The notes under the pieces: model-generated | The model's input: the letters and a program-made list of their open reading frames with translations, nothing else | The model's database searches: none | Told to the model about the DNA's origin: nothing | From: Leptolyngbya sp. FACHB-321 | Lineage (GTDB): Bacteria > Cyanobacteriota > Cyanobacteriia > Leptolyngbyales > Leptolyngbyaceae | Assembly (NCBI RefSeq): GCF_014695975.1 | Contig: NZ_JACJPI010000012.1 | Span: forward strand, 1-64,000 | DNA length: 64,000 nt | Direction of reading: 5' to 3' | Made by a program: the position numbers and the translations under genes | Shown: positions 1 to 9,171 of the stretch, piece by piece | Layout of the letters: every line of letters starts with the position of its first letter | Position numbering within the stretch: position 1 is the first letter of the stretch

Positions 1-738
1 CGGTATGACCCTCAAGGGTGCGCAGGAGGGTGCCGTCCAGGCTCCACACCCGGACCGTGTTGTCCCCACTACCGCTGATGATGGTCTGACCATCGCCGCT
101 GAGCCCCACCGAGTAGACAGCGCCGGTATGACCCTCAAGGATGCGCAGGAGGGTGCCGTCCAGGCTCCACACCCGCACCGTCTCGTCCCCACTACCGCTG
201 ACGATGGTCTGACCATCGCCGCTGAGCCCCACCGATAAGACAGCGTCGGTATGACCCTCAAGGGTGTGCAGGAGGGTACCGTCCAGGCTCCACACCCGCA
301 CCGTTTTGTCCCCACTACCGCTGATGATGGTCTGACCATCGCCGCTGAGCCCCACCGCGTGGACAGCGCCGGTATGACCCTCAAGGGTGCGCAGGAGGGT
401 GCCGTCCACGCTCCACACCCGCACCGTGTTGTCCACACTGCCGCTGACGATGGTCTGACCATCGCCGCTGAGCCCCACCGAGTAGACAGCGTCGGTATGA
501 CCCTCAAGGGTGCGCAGGAGGGTGCCGTCCAGGCTCCACACCCGGACCGTGTTGTCCCCACTACCGCTGATGATGGTCTGACCATCGCCGCTGAGCCCCA
601 CCGAGGAGACAGCGCCGGTATGACCCTCAAGGGTGCGCAGGAGGGTGCCATCCAGGCTCCACGCCCGCACCGTGTCGTCATGACTGCCGCTGATGATGGT
701 CTGACCATCGCCGCTGAGCGCCACCGATAAGACAGCGT
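1..738 (-). repeat. Six near-identical 123-bp WD40-coding tandem repeats
   Basis: Units begin at 1, 124, 247, 370, 493 and 616, with a seventh boundary at 739, giving an exact 123-bp (41-residue) period. Each encodes on the minus strand one WD40 blade of the form GHT.AV.SVGLSGDGQTI. The units differ at only a few bases each, so the array is recently amplified or homogenised. It runs off the left edge. Confidence 0.93.
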
Positions 739-3337
739 CGGTATGGCCTCCCAACAAGCGTATTTCGGGATCAGGATAATCATGAGCTACACATTTCCCC
801 AACGCTTGCTGCACAGGTCCCAGTAGTTTCTGGGGTAAGCGCTCGCGGTTCTGACCCATGGCTCCGATCGCAAGTGTTAGGGCTTCTGTTTTGCGGCCTA
901 ATGACAGCTTTGTCTCGATATCGTTTACCTTAAGCCGTAGCTGAGCTTCGGTTAGCGCCTGCTGAAGTTCAACTGCTCGCTGCTTTTCAGCAGCATCTTG
1001 CTCATCAGCGTAGGCTTTGCTCCGGGTGTAAAACTCTACATCTTTAGTACTGCGGATATAGGGACATAAAACTTCCCAGCCAGCAGTCTCGACCTGAGCT
1101 AGCAACCCGCGCGTCAGATAATGGCGCTCATCCTTGCTTTCTGCTTCCCAAAGTTTACGCTGGTCTTCTATCCGTGCCCTCAGCCGCAACAGGTTTTGCG
1201 CCTCTTTGCGCCAAGCTCGAAAGAGCCCCCAACCCTCAATCAACGTCTCATGGGCCAAGTCTACAACCTGATTGTCTTCAACCCATTGCTGACGCTGGCC
1301 TTCACTTCGAGTCTCGAGTTGCTCTGCCGTTGGGCTTCGTTCGGGTGTCCCTGTTACTAAGAGTCGAGCATTGACCAGATCTCTAATTAGCTTGTCCAAC
1401 TGCTTGCGTTCGGTAGCATGGGTCTCAGCCTTACCGGCAATCTCGAGCAAGCTGGCTTTGGGCTGCCGTTGCCGGGTGTCACTGATGCCTTCTCCGGGGC
1501 GAATCAGCCGCAAAAAGATCTGCTTGATCCATAGCCGTTCTTCATGAGAGCGCTCGTCAGTTTTAGCTGACCAATCTGAAAAGCGATACACCGCGTTAGC
1601 GTGACTATTGAGCGCGCGTTGCAAACCGCTCGTAGCTTTCGCTGACGTGCCAGTTTGAGTATCAGTAGTGGAGCCATCCGGCTCAGCCTCATCAAGGGTG
1701 TTGTAAGCTTCCAACGTCAACAGCTTGTTGTCGTCATCGTCCTCCTGCCGCTTTCCCCACAGTTGGGTGAGGGCAAACTCCAGTAGCGGCAACGCTCCAG
1801 GTTCGTTGCTGACCTCTAGCTCTAGCTGGTCAATCAGAGCTGGCTCAACGTCAAAGCCCTGCCGTACGGCTGGTTTTAGAATGGCAGCACGCAGCGCTTG
1901 CCCTCGTAAGGGCGGCATGTAGTAGGCATAGTCCTGGATTAGGTCTCGTAAGACCGGCTCGTTGAGGCAAGGCTCCAGGAAGTCAGCGCGTAGGGTGACG
2001 ACTACATGCAGCAGGCTTCTTGCTGTAGTAATAATGTCAAGGAACGTTCTCTGGTTTTCCAGAGCCTTCTTCTGTAGAAGCGGGTTCTCAATTTGGCTGG
2101 TTAGGGTAAAGGTTTCTTCAAATTGGTCAATTAAGAGTAGGAACTTTTTAGCTTGAGGCAACTGTTCAAGCAACTGAGCGAAGTTTTCCTGGGTAGGGTC
2201 AAGCTCAAATAGTTGCAGCGACTCTTTTACCTGAGTCGCTTTTAAGTAAAGCTCAAGCTCTTTGGCAAGCAGGCTTTTAAGCGTACTCAGCGGATCGGCT
2301 CCTGGCTTCATACTCATCAGTATCCAATGGCTGTCTTGAGCTAATAGCCTTGGGAAAAGCCCTGCTTTGACTACTGAAGATTTGCCACTGCCAGAGGCAC
2401 CAATGACGGAAACAAAAGCTGATTGCTTAAACAGAGCAATGACGTCGCTAACTACTGCTTCGCGACCAAAAAAGAACTCATGCGTGCTTTCGTCAAAGGC
2501 GTCTAACCCTTGATAGGGATCTTTTAATTTTGTTTTAAATGAATCAGTGTAAATTGGTTTCTGAACGTTTTTCTTCCCATCAGTAGAGGGATAATCCATC
2601 AGTACAATAGGCTGATAACGCTCTGAAATAATAATAGGATGCTGTGCATAACGGCTTTGATTCAACTTCTTTGAGATATGGTTGAATAGGTCATCAGCAG
2701 TTATTGTTCCAGAGTTACGATCGCTAAGTTTTTCGATTAGTGCGGCAGTAAATACTCCTTGTCCAACCCTGCCATCTACCTTCGATTCCTGATTTTGAAG
2801 CGAAGATGCAATGATGTAGTAGTTAAAGCCAGATTTCAACTGAAAGCTTGTCTTTAGGATTGCTTCGCTAACCGCATAGCCACTATGACAAGTATCCAAC
2901 AGAAGTACTAGGCTACTGAGGTGGTTAGCATTAGCAATTAGATTGCCAAGCTCAGTAAAAGAAAGGCCATCCTCTTGACCAACTAGCTTTTCTTTCCTAC
3001 TAAAAACCAGTTCGGAATTTGAAGTTGCAATGTAGCCTTTCTTATTTTCTTCCTCTGTTACTTGGTAGCCATGTCCAGAGAAGTAAAGGAGAACATCTTT
3101 ATATTGCTCAGTAGATAGAAATCTTTTTAGCTGGGATTTAAGCGTATCTTTTGTGACGCTTCCAGTTAGCTGATCTTGGTCATCTACTTTATATTGGCTG
3201 TCTTCAAAGTCGGCAAAAAGGCTTTTAAGAGCCGCGACATCGTTACTTGATGCTGAATGATCAAAATTTGGCAGCATCTTATCGTCATAGTGATCGATGC
3301 CTACCAAAAAAGCTGCCCCTTTACCGCGTTCCACCAT
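1..3337 (-). CDS. Caspase (peptidase C14)-STAND NTPase-WD40 protein, C-terminus beyond window
   Basis: Read on the minus strand from ATG at 3337; no stop before the window edge, so it is partial at the C-terminus. Residues about 1-160 form a caspase-like domain with the catalytic pair visible as SGHG (H89) and DTCHSG (C150). A STAND-type NTPase follows, with P-loop GASGSGKS near residue 313 and a Walker-B-like LLLIDQFEE. A helical linker leads to WD40 repeats from about residue 857. Known proteins of this architecture are signal-activated proteases in cyanobacterial stress or antiviral responses; the WD40 part would be the sensor. It lies 91 bp downstream of an alpha/beta hydrolase on the same strand, probably in one operon. 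Function is inferred from architecture only. Confidence 0.85.
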   Translation of the reverse strand, partial: MVERGKGAAFLVGIDHYDDKMLPNFDHSASSNDVAALKSLFADFEDSQYKVDDQDQLTGSVTKDTLKSQLKRFLSTEQYKDVLLYFSGHGYQVTEEENKKGYIATSNSELVFSRKEKLVGQEDGLSFTELGNLIANANHLSSLVLLLDTCHSGYAVSEAILKTSFQLKSGFNYYIIASSLQNQESKVDGRVGQGVFTAALIEKLSDRNSGTITADDLFNHISKKLNQSRYAQHPIIISERYQPIVLMDYPSTDGKKNVQKPIYTDSFKTKLKDPYQGLDAFDESTHEFFFGREAVVSDVIALFKQSAFVSVIGASGSGKSSVVKAGLFPRLLAQDSHWILMSMKPGADPLSTLKSLLAKELELYLKATQVKESLQLFELDPTQENFAQLLEQLPQAKKFLLLIDQFEETFTLTSQIENPLLQKKALENQRTFLDIITTARSLLHVVVTLRADFLEPCLNEPVLRDLIQDYAYYMPPLRGQALRAAILKPAVRQGFDVEPALIDQLELEVSNEPGALPLLEFALTQLWGKRQEDDDDNKLLTLEAYNTLDEAEPDGSTTDTQTGTSAKATSGLQRALNSHANAVYRFSDWSAKTDERSHEERLWIKQIFLRLIRPGEGISDTRQRQPKASLLEIAGKAETHATERKQLDKLIRDLVNARLLVTGTPERSPTAEQLETRSEGQRQQWVEDNQVVDLAHETLIEGWGLFRAWRKEAQNLLRLRARIEDQRKLWEAESKDERHYLTRGLLAQVETAGWEVLCPYIRSTKDVEFYTRSKAYADEQDAAEKQRAVELQQALTEAQLRLKVNDIETKLSLGRKTEALTLAIGAMGQNRERLPQKLLGPVQQALGKCVAHDYPDPEIRLLGGHTDAVLSVALSGDGQTIISGSHDDTVRAWSLDGTLLRTLEGHTGAVSSVGLSGDGQTIISGSGDNTVRVWSLDGTLLRTLEGHTDAVYSVGLSGDGQTIVSGSVDNTVRVWSVDGTLLRTLEGHTGAVHAVGLSGDGQTIISGSGDKTVRVWSLDGTLLHTLEGHTDAVLSVGLSGDGQTIVSGSGDETVRVWSLDGTLLRILEGHTGAVYSVGLSGDGQTIISGSGDNTVRVWSLDGTLLRTLEGHT

Positions 3338-3428
3338 AACAGTTGCCTTAGCTTGAATACTATATGATTGCGATCGCTTGCTGTACCAACAGGTTGGGGG
3401 CTTTCAACCAGGCAAGCTGAATTCTTAC

Positions 3429-4766
3429 TTAGATACCCATTGCTGCAACCCACACAGCATGAGCTACTTCTGGCTCATCAAATTCTCCATGCGCTCCTCC
3501 TAGTCCGGCTTCCTTCGGCTTCTTCCAGATATAGCGGCTACTTTCCAAGTTGTAGATTTGACCTGCCTCAAAGCTGTACTCCTGGTCACAGGGCAACATC
3601 TTCATTGGGTTTAGCGGAATGCCATCTCCCTGAATACCGAAGGCCCCAATGGCTCCATACTTGGGGAAGCCGTCAAAAGCTGCGGTTTTCATGGCTAGTC
3701 CGCTAGCCAAGGGGTATAACTTGCCTACAGCTGTGTCGTGCTCTGATAACGTGACCACAATAGGACCTGCCACTTTACCGTCTCGGATCACTGGATAGAA
3801 ATAACCCGCATGTCCCCGCTCTTTCGGAATATCGGCACAATAGGTCCACATCGATACCGCTCCCTGAATCAGACAAAGGGAATTGACCGGTCGTGGCAGT
3901 ACGCCCTGAGCTTTTGGACCCGCCAGAGTCGCTGACATCACAATACAGCCGAAGCTATGCCCCACCAGATGAAACCGCACCTGTTCAGAAGTAGCCTGCT
4001 GGAGCCGGGTCAGAAATTCAAAACCGGTACTCTCTCCAAACTTCCGAGCTAGGGCCTTCATCTTCCAGTACGACAAGGCCCGCAGCGGGGAAAACACTCG
4101 GCTGAGGATGAAACCACCGCCATTCAAAAGTCCGAAATCTGCACTATCGCCAATGATTTCAGTTTCAAGCTCGCTTTCCTCATAAATGCTCTCTGGGTTA
4201 AAGGGCTCCCGGTCATCTCCGGGAGCCGCGACAAGGCCTTCGCTGCCCAGATCGGTTTCTTGATCCAAGACTTTATAGGCTTCTACGGTTGCCTCTGAGA
4301 GTTCGTCAGGCTCCATATCATCCAGCGCCTCTGAAAAGATTGTCTTCAGCGCCTCTTGTGCTGGTTGGCTATCAGCAACATGCTCTGCATAGTGCGACAC
4401 CATCAATTCGATAGCCGCTTCCTCAGTGGTTGCTTCAATCGATTCATCGCCCCAAGGTAAGCTCGGCCAGTGCAGACCGATGAGTAAGGGCTTAAACCCT
4501 GGTCGCAATTGCTTTATTCTCTCGATGTCAGCCGTATTGGCTGCCATGGCTTTAATCCAGCGATTGTACTGGTTGCGGGCCGCCGGAATATCGCCTTGCC
4601 AGCCGTGACTGAAGATGAAGACATCAGTTATAGGTTCCTGAGCTAGCACTTCCAGCACAGTCTGACTGAGTTTAGTGCCATCAGGCTCGTTACGTTCTTG
4701 ACCTAAGGCATCAAAGTTGATCAGGTAGTAACGGAGCGAGGTATCAGGAACTAATTCAAACGGCAT
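3429..4766 (-). CDS. Alpha/beta hydrolase-fold protein (serine hydrolase/esterase-like)
   Basis: 445 residues, ATG at 4766. An N-terminal IFSHGWQGD strand-turn resembles an oxyanion-hole region, and a VGHSFG nucleophile elbow lies near residue 268, so it is a serine hydrolase of the alpha/beta fold. An acidic insert (residues about 130-210) separates these elements. There is no signal peptide, so it is probably cytoplasmic. The gene ends 91 bp before the caspase-STAND-WD40 gene on the same strand and is probably co-transcribed. The pairing suggests that the hydrolase could be an effector or a substrate of the protease; that is inference. Substrate unknown. Confidence 0.8.
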   Translation of the reverse strand: MPFELVPDTSLRYYLINFDALGQERNEPDGTKLSQTVLEVLAQEPITDVFIFSHGWQGDIPAARNQYNRWIKAMAANTADIERIKQLRPGFKPLLIGLHWPSLPWGDESIEATTEEAAIELMVSHYAEHVADSQPAQEALKTIFSEALDDMEPDELSEATVEAYKVLDQETDLGSEGLVAAPGDDREPFNPESIYEESELETEIIGDSADFGLLNGGGFILSRVFSPLRALSYWKMKALARKFGESTGFEFLTRLQQATSEQVRFHLVGHSFGCIVMSATLAGPKAQGVLPRPVNSLCLIQGAVSMWTYCADIPKERGHAGYFYPVIRDGKVAGPIVVTLSEHDTAVGKLYPLASGLAMKTAAFDGFPKYGAIGAFGIQGDGIPLNPMKMLPCDQEYSFEAGQIYNLESSRYIWKKPKEAGLGGAHGEFDEPEVAHAVWVAAMGI

Positions 4767-5205
4767 AGGTAAGACTCTAACAATTGGGGCACTGTGTCAA
4801 GCACACTGAGGTGAGCTAAAGGCGTGCTGGTTAATGATGCTCACAACTTCTGGCTCTTCCAATAAGTTTGGTGAAAGGAAGTGTGAGTGCTCACAGATAT
4901 AGCTTCCCAAATAGGACACCATTGAGGAGGTTATAGGTATTCTCTCTGTTCTACGCTACTCAGAGGGAAAAATCTGGAATTTTTTTTGCGGAGTTGCAAA
5001 CCTGGCGGCTTTTTGGGGGTCTGTAGAATCAGGTGCTTTGGGCTTTTGTGGTCATACATCATCACGATTCTGCATTACACCCTTAGTCCTTAAGCGATTC
5101 GTCAAACAAGCTTGCTGAGCCAACCACTCGCACAACCCAAAGGTTCCGTTAGAGAGGCGAACTAAACTAAGAACGCTTATTGCCAGGGCAGCCGCAAGGT
5201 AGGAG
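4767..5205. other. Intergenic stretch without a supported gene
   Basis: About 440 bp upstream of the hydrolase gene. It contains a T-run near 4981-4988 but no convincing ORF, RNA or transposon terminus. The hydrolase promoter must lie in the 4770-4990 part. I found no TGTACA terminus or 20-bp TnsB-type repeats here. Confidence 0.5.
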
Positions 5206-5593
5206 GTGGTGCGATCGACGTGCAAAACAGAATCATCTCTGGCCGCCCTAGTGAGTAAAGCGGCTGCCTTGGCCTTGGTCAAACAATTAGAGGCTAAGAC
5301 TCAAGCATCAGAGATGTTGTCCCAATCAAAGGCTGAACTACAGGCGGTATTGGCGATCGTCCATGAGGAAGCGGTTTCAGAGTGGATCCAAACCATTAAC
5401 GGCTGGCTTCAGGAGCACACGACACAGCAAGAGACTTCTTTTTGAGCTGACTCATTACCTGAAGCTGCCGTGGAGCCATTTATGTCTGGGAGTGCTGCTG
5501 GGAGGGTTTGAGGTGGAGCAACGTGGAGACTTTTATAGCCAGGATATTTGGGTAAAGTTTTCACTAGAGCCGTTCCCAAAGCTGGTGGACTAA
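5206..5593 (+). pseudogene. Possible frameshifted small gene left of tnsB
   Basis: Two overlapping reading frames (5206-5445 and 5363-5593) encode protein-like sequence. The first contains VSEWIQTINGWLQEH, the second LGVLLGGFEVEQRGDFY. The second frame seems to continue where the first stops, as after a single frameshift. The family was not recognised and there is no good ribosome binding site. It may be host flank or decayed DNA beside the transposon. Confidence 0.25.
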
Positions 5594-5684
5594 CCGGGTG
5601 GTTAATTGTGTTTTCTGCCGCCGTGAAGACGCTCCGTCCTTCTGTGGGCTAGCACGTGAAGATTGACCACTCAAACGCAAATTG

Positions 5685-5719
5685 ATTGACACATTAGCTG
5701 TCACTTTTCCTGTCGTTGT
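5685..5719 (+). repeat. Candidate remnant of the tnsB-side transposon end (RE)
   Basis: TTGACACATTAGCTGTCA at about 5686-5703 matches the inward-reading LE unit (GTGAC, 7-8 nt, TGTC). A half site CCTGTCGTTG follows. The expected TGTACA terminus and further tandem units are not visible to the left, so this end is degenerate or incomplete. Confidence 0.45.
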
Positions 5720-5758
5720 GGTAAATTACTACAAACAAAACAGTACGTCAGTACTTCT

Positions 5759-7480
5759 ATGCTGCATTACTCTACCCAAAGTGATCCGTTAGCAGAGATT
5801 ACCGCTGCCCCTTCTCAACAAACAGTTGAATCAGCAACATCAAACACCATTGTCAGCGAACTGAATGCTGAGGCTCAACTGAAGTTAGTGGTGATCCAAA
5901 GTCTTATTGCACCGTGCGATCGCGCCACCTATGGACAAAAGCTGAGGGATGCGGCTGAAAAATTGGGCGTTTCCATGCGATCAGTTCAACGGCTAGTGAA
6001 ACGGTGGGAGCAGGAAGGGCTGGCAGGCATCGCCCAAGATTCCAGAGCGGACAAAGGTAACTACCGCATTGGAGACTTCTGGGAGGGCTTTATCATCAAG
6101 ACCTACAAGGAAGGCAACAAGGGCAGCAAGCGCACGACACCTAAGCAAGTAGCTGTGAGGGTACAGGCGAAAGCGCGTGAGATTGGCGATGAGAAGCCGC
6201 CTCACTACCGCACAGTACTGCGGGTACTTAAACCGATCATGGAGAGACAGGAGCGAGCCAACAGCCTTCGTAGCCCAGGCTGGAAAGGCTCCACCCTCTC
6301 GGTAAAGACCCGTGAAGGCAAGGATATTGCGATTGAGTACAGCAATCACGTTTGGCAATGCGACCATACACGGGCAGATGTCTTGCTGGTAGACCAGTAT
6401 GGCGCACTGCTAGGTCGCCCCTGGCTAACTACAGTCATTGATTCTTACTCTCGCTGCATTATGGGAATCAACCTGGGTTTTGATGCCCCTAGTTCCCAGA
6501 TTGTGGCTTTAGCGCTGCGCCACGCGATTCAGCCTAAAAAATATGGGGCAGAGTACAAGCTGCACTGTGAATGGGGCACCTACGGCAAACCGCAACACTT
6601 TTATACTGATGGCGGGAAAGATTTTCGTTCCAACCATGTGCAGCAAATTGGGACTGATTTAGGTTTTGCCTGCCATTTGCGCGACCGCCCCTCTGAGGGC
6701 GGCATTGTTGAGCGTCCCTTCCGCACTTTGAATGACCAACTATTTTCGACGTTACCTGGCTACGTTGGCTCGAATGTACAGGAACGGCCAAAGGAGGCTG
6801 AAAAAGATGCCAGCTTGATGCTGCGCCAGCTAGAGCAGTTGATTGTGCGGTTTCTTTGCGATCAGTACAACCAGAGTATTGATGCTCGGATGGGTGACCA
6901 AACCCGCTTTCAACGTTGGGAAGCTGGTCTAGTGGATGTTCCTGATGTCATTGATGAGCGGCATCTGGACACTTGCCTGATGAAGGCATCAAGACGCACC
7001 ATCCAGCGAGGTGGCTACTTACAGTTTGAGAACCTAATGTATCGCGGCGAATACTTGGCTGGCTATGGTGGGGAAAATGTATCACTACGCTTCGATCCGA
7101 CAGACATTACAACCGTTTTGGTCTATCGGCAGGAAAACCAGCGAGAAGTTTTCCTGGCGCGTGCCCATGCTCAGGGGTTAGAAGCTGAGCACCTCTCCCT
7201 AGAAGAGGCAAAAGCGAGTAGTCGTCGCTTGCGCGAAGCAGGGAAGACGCTGAGCAATGAAGCGATTTTTTACAATGCTTTGGAGGAGGATGCCTCTGTC
7301 AAAAAGAAAAGCCGTAAAGAGCGCCAGCAGGAAGAACAGAAGCAAGCGCGCTCGCAACCCGGAAAATCTGTTGAACAGACGACACTTCAACCACCAGAGC
7401 CTCAACCGGAGATCGCGATCGATTTAGGTTTGGCAGACTTTACGCCCATTGATTTCGATGACCTCAAAGGAGAGTGGTAA
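5759..7480 (+). CDS. tnsB: CAST transposase TnsB (DDE/RNase H-fold)
   Basis: 573 residues. An N-terminal helix-turn-helix (RSVQRLVKRW, about 74-83) precedes the integrase core. The catalytic triad is visible as D202 in QCDHTRAD, D284 in YTDGGKDF and E318 in GGIVERP, with spacing matching the ShCAST TnsB triad. The basic C-terminal tail (KKKSRKERQQ region and after) is where TnsB proteins carry the hook that contacts TnsC. TnsB binds the tandem 20-bp end repeats and performs 3' strand transfer. It is the first gene of tnsB-tnsC-tniQ; its stop overlaps the possible GTG start of tnsC. The upstream TnsB-type repeat at 5685 could give autoregulation (inference). Confidence 0.97.
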   Translation: MLHYSTQSDPLAEITAAPSQQTVESATSNTIVSELNAEAQLKLVVIQSLIAPCDRATYGQKLRDAAEKLGVSMRSVQRLVKRWEQEGLAGIAQDSRADKGNYRIGDFWEGFIIKTYKEGNKGSKRTTPKQVAVRVQAKAREIGDEKPPHYRTVLRVLKPIMERQERANSLRSPGWKGSTLSVKTREGKDIAIEYSNHVWQCDHTRADVLLVDQYGALLGRPWLTTVIDSYSRCIMGINLGFDAPSSQIVALALRHAIQPKKYGAEYKLHCEWGTYGKPQHFYTDGGKDFRSNHVQQIGTDLGFACHLRDRPSEGGIVERPFRTLNDQLFSTLPGYVGSNVQERPKEAEKDASLMLRQLEQLIVRFLCDQYNQSIDARMGDQTRFQRWEAGLVDVPDVIDERHLDTCLMKASRRTIQRGGYLQFENLMYRGEYLAGYGGENVSLRFDPTDITTVLVYRQENQREVFLARAHAQGLEAEHLSLEEAKASSRRLREAGKTLSNEAIFYNALEEDASVKKKSRKERQQEEQKQARSQPGKSVEQTTLQPPEPQPEIAIDLGLADFTPIDFDDLKGEW

Positions 7481-7482
7481 AC

Positions 7483-8313
7483 ATGGTGCAGGCAAAGGAG
7501 TGGGCAGAAGTCTTGGGTGAGTTTCAGCCCACCGAAGCTCAATTAAAAGTTGAAACTGATCGTCTCCGCAAAAAGACCATCATGCCCTTGGAACAGGTCA
7601 GTCGATTGCACAACTGGTTGGATGGCAAGCGCAAGTCGAGGCAGTCCTGCCGGGTCGTAGGCGAGTCCAGAACAGGTAAATCAGTGGCCTGTGAAGCCTA
7701 CTTCTATCGCCATAGACCGCAGCAAGAACCGGGCAAAAAACCGCTTGTTCCAGTTGTTTATATCCAGCCCCCTCAAAAATGTGGGGCGAAGGATTTGTTT
7801 AAGGAAATTATTGAGTTCTTAAAGCACCGGGCAACGAAAGGAACCATATCAGACTTTCGGGGCAGAGCAATGGAAATATTGCAAGCTTGTGAGGTAGAAA
7901 TCCTGATTATTGATGAAGCTGATCGCCTCAAACCCGAAACCTTTGCTGACGTAAGAGACATTTACGACAAACTTGCAATTTCAGTGGTTTTGGTCGGCAC
8001 TGATCGTCTGGATGCGGTCATCAAGTGTGATGAGCAAGTCTATAACCGTTTTCGTGCTTGTCACCGTTTTGGCAAGCTATCCGGTGAGGAATTCGCCAAA
8101 ACGGTTGCTATCTGGGAACAGCAAATCCTGAAGCTGCCAGTTGCCTCCAACTTAACCAGTAAGGAGATGCTACGCATTGTAACCACAGGGACGGAAGGCT
8201 ATATCGGGCGCATGGATGAAATTCTGCGAGAGGCTGCTATTCGATCGCTTTCAGCAGGTTTCAAGAAGGTGGAGAAGAAAATCCTTGAGGAGGTCGCCAA
8301 AGAGTACAAGTAA
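7483..8313 (+). CDS. tnsC: CAST AAA+ regulator TnsC
   Basis: 276 residues from ATG at 7483, chosen because AAAGGAGAG lies at ribosome-binding distance; an in-frame GTG at 7474 would overlap the tnsB stop. Walker A is GESRTGKS (residues 60-67) and Walker B is LIIDEADR (141-148). In V-K CASTs TnsC polymerises on DNA in an ATP-dependent way, linking the Cas12k-TniQ target complex to TnsB. The length matches the short V-K type rather than the larger Tn7 TnsC. Its stop TAA overlaps the tniQ ATG, indicating translational coupling. Confidence 0.96.
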   Translation: MVQAKEWAEVLGEFQPTEAQLKVETDRLRKKTIMPLEQVSRLHNWLDGKRKSRQSCRVVGESRTGKSVACEAYFYRHRPQQEPGKKPLVPVVYIQPPQKCGAKDLFKEIIEFLKHRATKGTISDFRGRAMEILQACEVEILIIDEADRLKPETFADVRDIYDKLAISVVLVGTDRLDAVIKCDEQVYNRFRACHRFGKLSGEEFAKTVAIWEQQILKLPVASNLTSKEMLRIVTTGTEGYIGRMDEILREAAIRSLSAGFKKVEKKILEEVAKEYK

Positions 8314-8816
8314 TGGTGGAAGCTGACATGCAACCTTGGCTCTTCCAGATTGAACCCTACGAAGGGGAAAGTTTGAGCCACTTCTTAGGCCGCTTCCGCC
8401 GACCCAATCACCTGACTCCTAGTGGATTAGGACAGTTGGCAGGGATTGGGGCAGTTGTTGCTCGATGGGAACGATTCCATTTAAACCCGCCTCCAAGCCA
8501 GAAGGAATTAGAGGCGTTAGCGAAAGTTGTTGGGGTTAGTGCAGATCGATTAGCAGAAATGCTGCCACCAAAGGGAATTGGGATGCAGTGGGCACCCCTT
8601 CGGCTCTGTGGGGCTTGCTATGGCGAAGCGCCCTGCCATCAGATGGAGTGGCAGTATAAATCAGTTTGGAAGTGCGATCGCCACCATTTAAAACTTCTCT
8701 GCAAATGTTCTAAGTGTGAGGCTCCCTTCAAAATGCCTGCACTGTGGGAGGATGGCAACTGCCATCGTTGCCTAACACCCTTTTCTGCAATGGCCTTACA
8801 CCAAAAAGCTGTGTGA
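8313..8816 (+). CDS. tniQ: CAST target-selection protein TniQ (short V-K type)
   Basis: 167 residues, the small size typical of V-K TniQ. The N-terminus begins with the family-typical PWLFQIEPYEGESLSHFLGR, followed by a helix-turn-helix-like segment. Zinc-binding cysteine/histidine groups appear at CGACYGEAPCH, CDRHHLKLLCKCSKC and CHRC. TniQ bridges Cas12k/tracrRNA and the TnsC filament. ATG at 8313 overlaps the tnsC stop; ATG at 8328 is an alternative that would still keep the conserved start of the domain. Confidence 0.95.
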   Translation: MVEADMQPWLFQIEPYEGESLSHFLGRFRRPNHLTPSGLGQLAGIGAVVARWERFHLNPPPSQKELEALAKVVGVSADRLAEMLPPKGIGMQWAPLRLCGACYGEAPCHQMEWQYKSVWKCDRHHLKLLCKCSKCEAPFKMPALWEDGNCHRCLTPFSAMALHQKAV

Positions 8817-8867
8817 GCGGTGCTTGCCTCTATCTACTCGCTGTGAATTGTAGGGTGAGAGAGGTTT

Positions 8868-8993
8868 GAGACGCCTACCGGAGCAAAAGGTTTAGAGGCA
8901 TTAGCGCAGGAATTAGGGTTCCGTTCCAAGAGTGAACTGGTTGATCACATTGGTCGCCGTCTCCTTGCAGTTTCTCCTGTCGGGTTGACCTAG
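8868..8993 (+). pseudogene. Remnant of a small helical DNA-binding-like protein
   Basis: An open frame without a start codon reads TPTGAKGLEALAQELGFRS then KSELVDHIGRRLLAV and stops at TAG 8991-8993. The pattern (a short conserved turn, then a helix containing SKSEL) resembles the C-terminus of small ribbon-helix-helix or antitoxin-like cyanobacterial proteins. The 5' half is missing, so this is debris at the tniQ-cargo junction. Confidence 0.45.
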
Positions 8994-9104
8994 GAGGATA
9001 GGCATGAGATATCCAAAAGTCCTCAATCAGCAAATAGCCTTTGCCGGAGATGAACTCGCAGGACAGAAAGTTTATGAGGGGAGACAGAGAGCGATCGTCG
9101 CCTT

Positions 9105-9171
9105 GAGCTAGAGCAACAGCTTGAGATTTGGCAGTCTTTAAGAGCAAGGAGAGAGCTGTTTCCCAGTCAGC
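9105..9171 (+). pseudogene. Remnant with ELEQQLEIWQSL motif, related to the remnant at 12144-12249
   Basis: The plus strand reads LELEQQLEIWQSLRARREL, clearly paralogous to KLEQQLEIWETLQARVEQF at about 12190-12232. A stop lies shortly upstream in the same frame and no start is available, so both copies appear to be tails of a lost coiled-coil protein family. No other gene is supported between tniQ and 9184. Confidence 0.5.

Noticed and set aside
5-730. Plus-strand open frames over the left repeats
   Set aside because: They are antisense shadows of the WD40 repeats, which read as proper WD40 blades on the minus strand in one uninterrupted frame.
3368-3706. Plus-strand frame opposite the hydrolase gene
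   Set aside because: It is antisense to the well-supported alpha/beta hydrolase frame and composition is unlike a real protein.
6775-6780. TGTACA inside tnsB as a transposon terminus
   Set aside because: It lies within the catalytic-domain coding sequence and has no neighbouring 20-bp TnsB-type units.
5759-8816. tnsA or Tn7-type TnsD-like gene near tnsB
   Set aside because: None is present; the gap-free tnsB-tnsC-tniQ order without TnsA is normal for type V-K.
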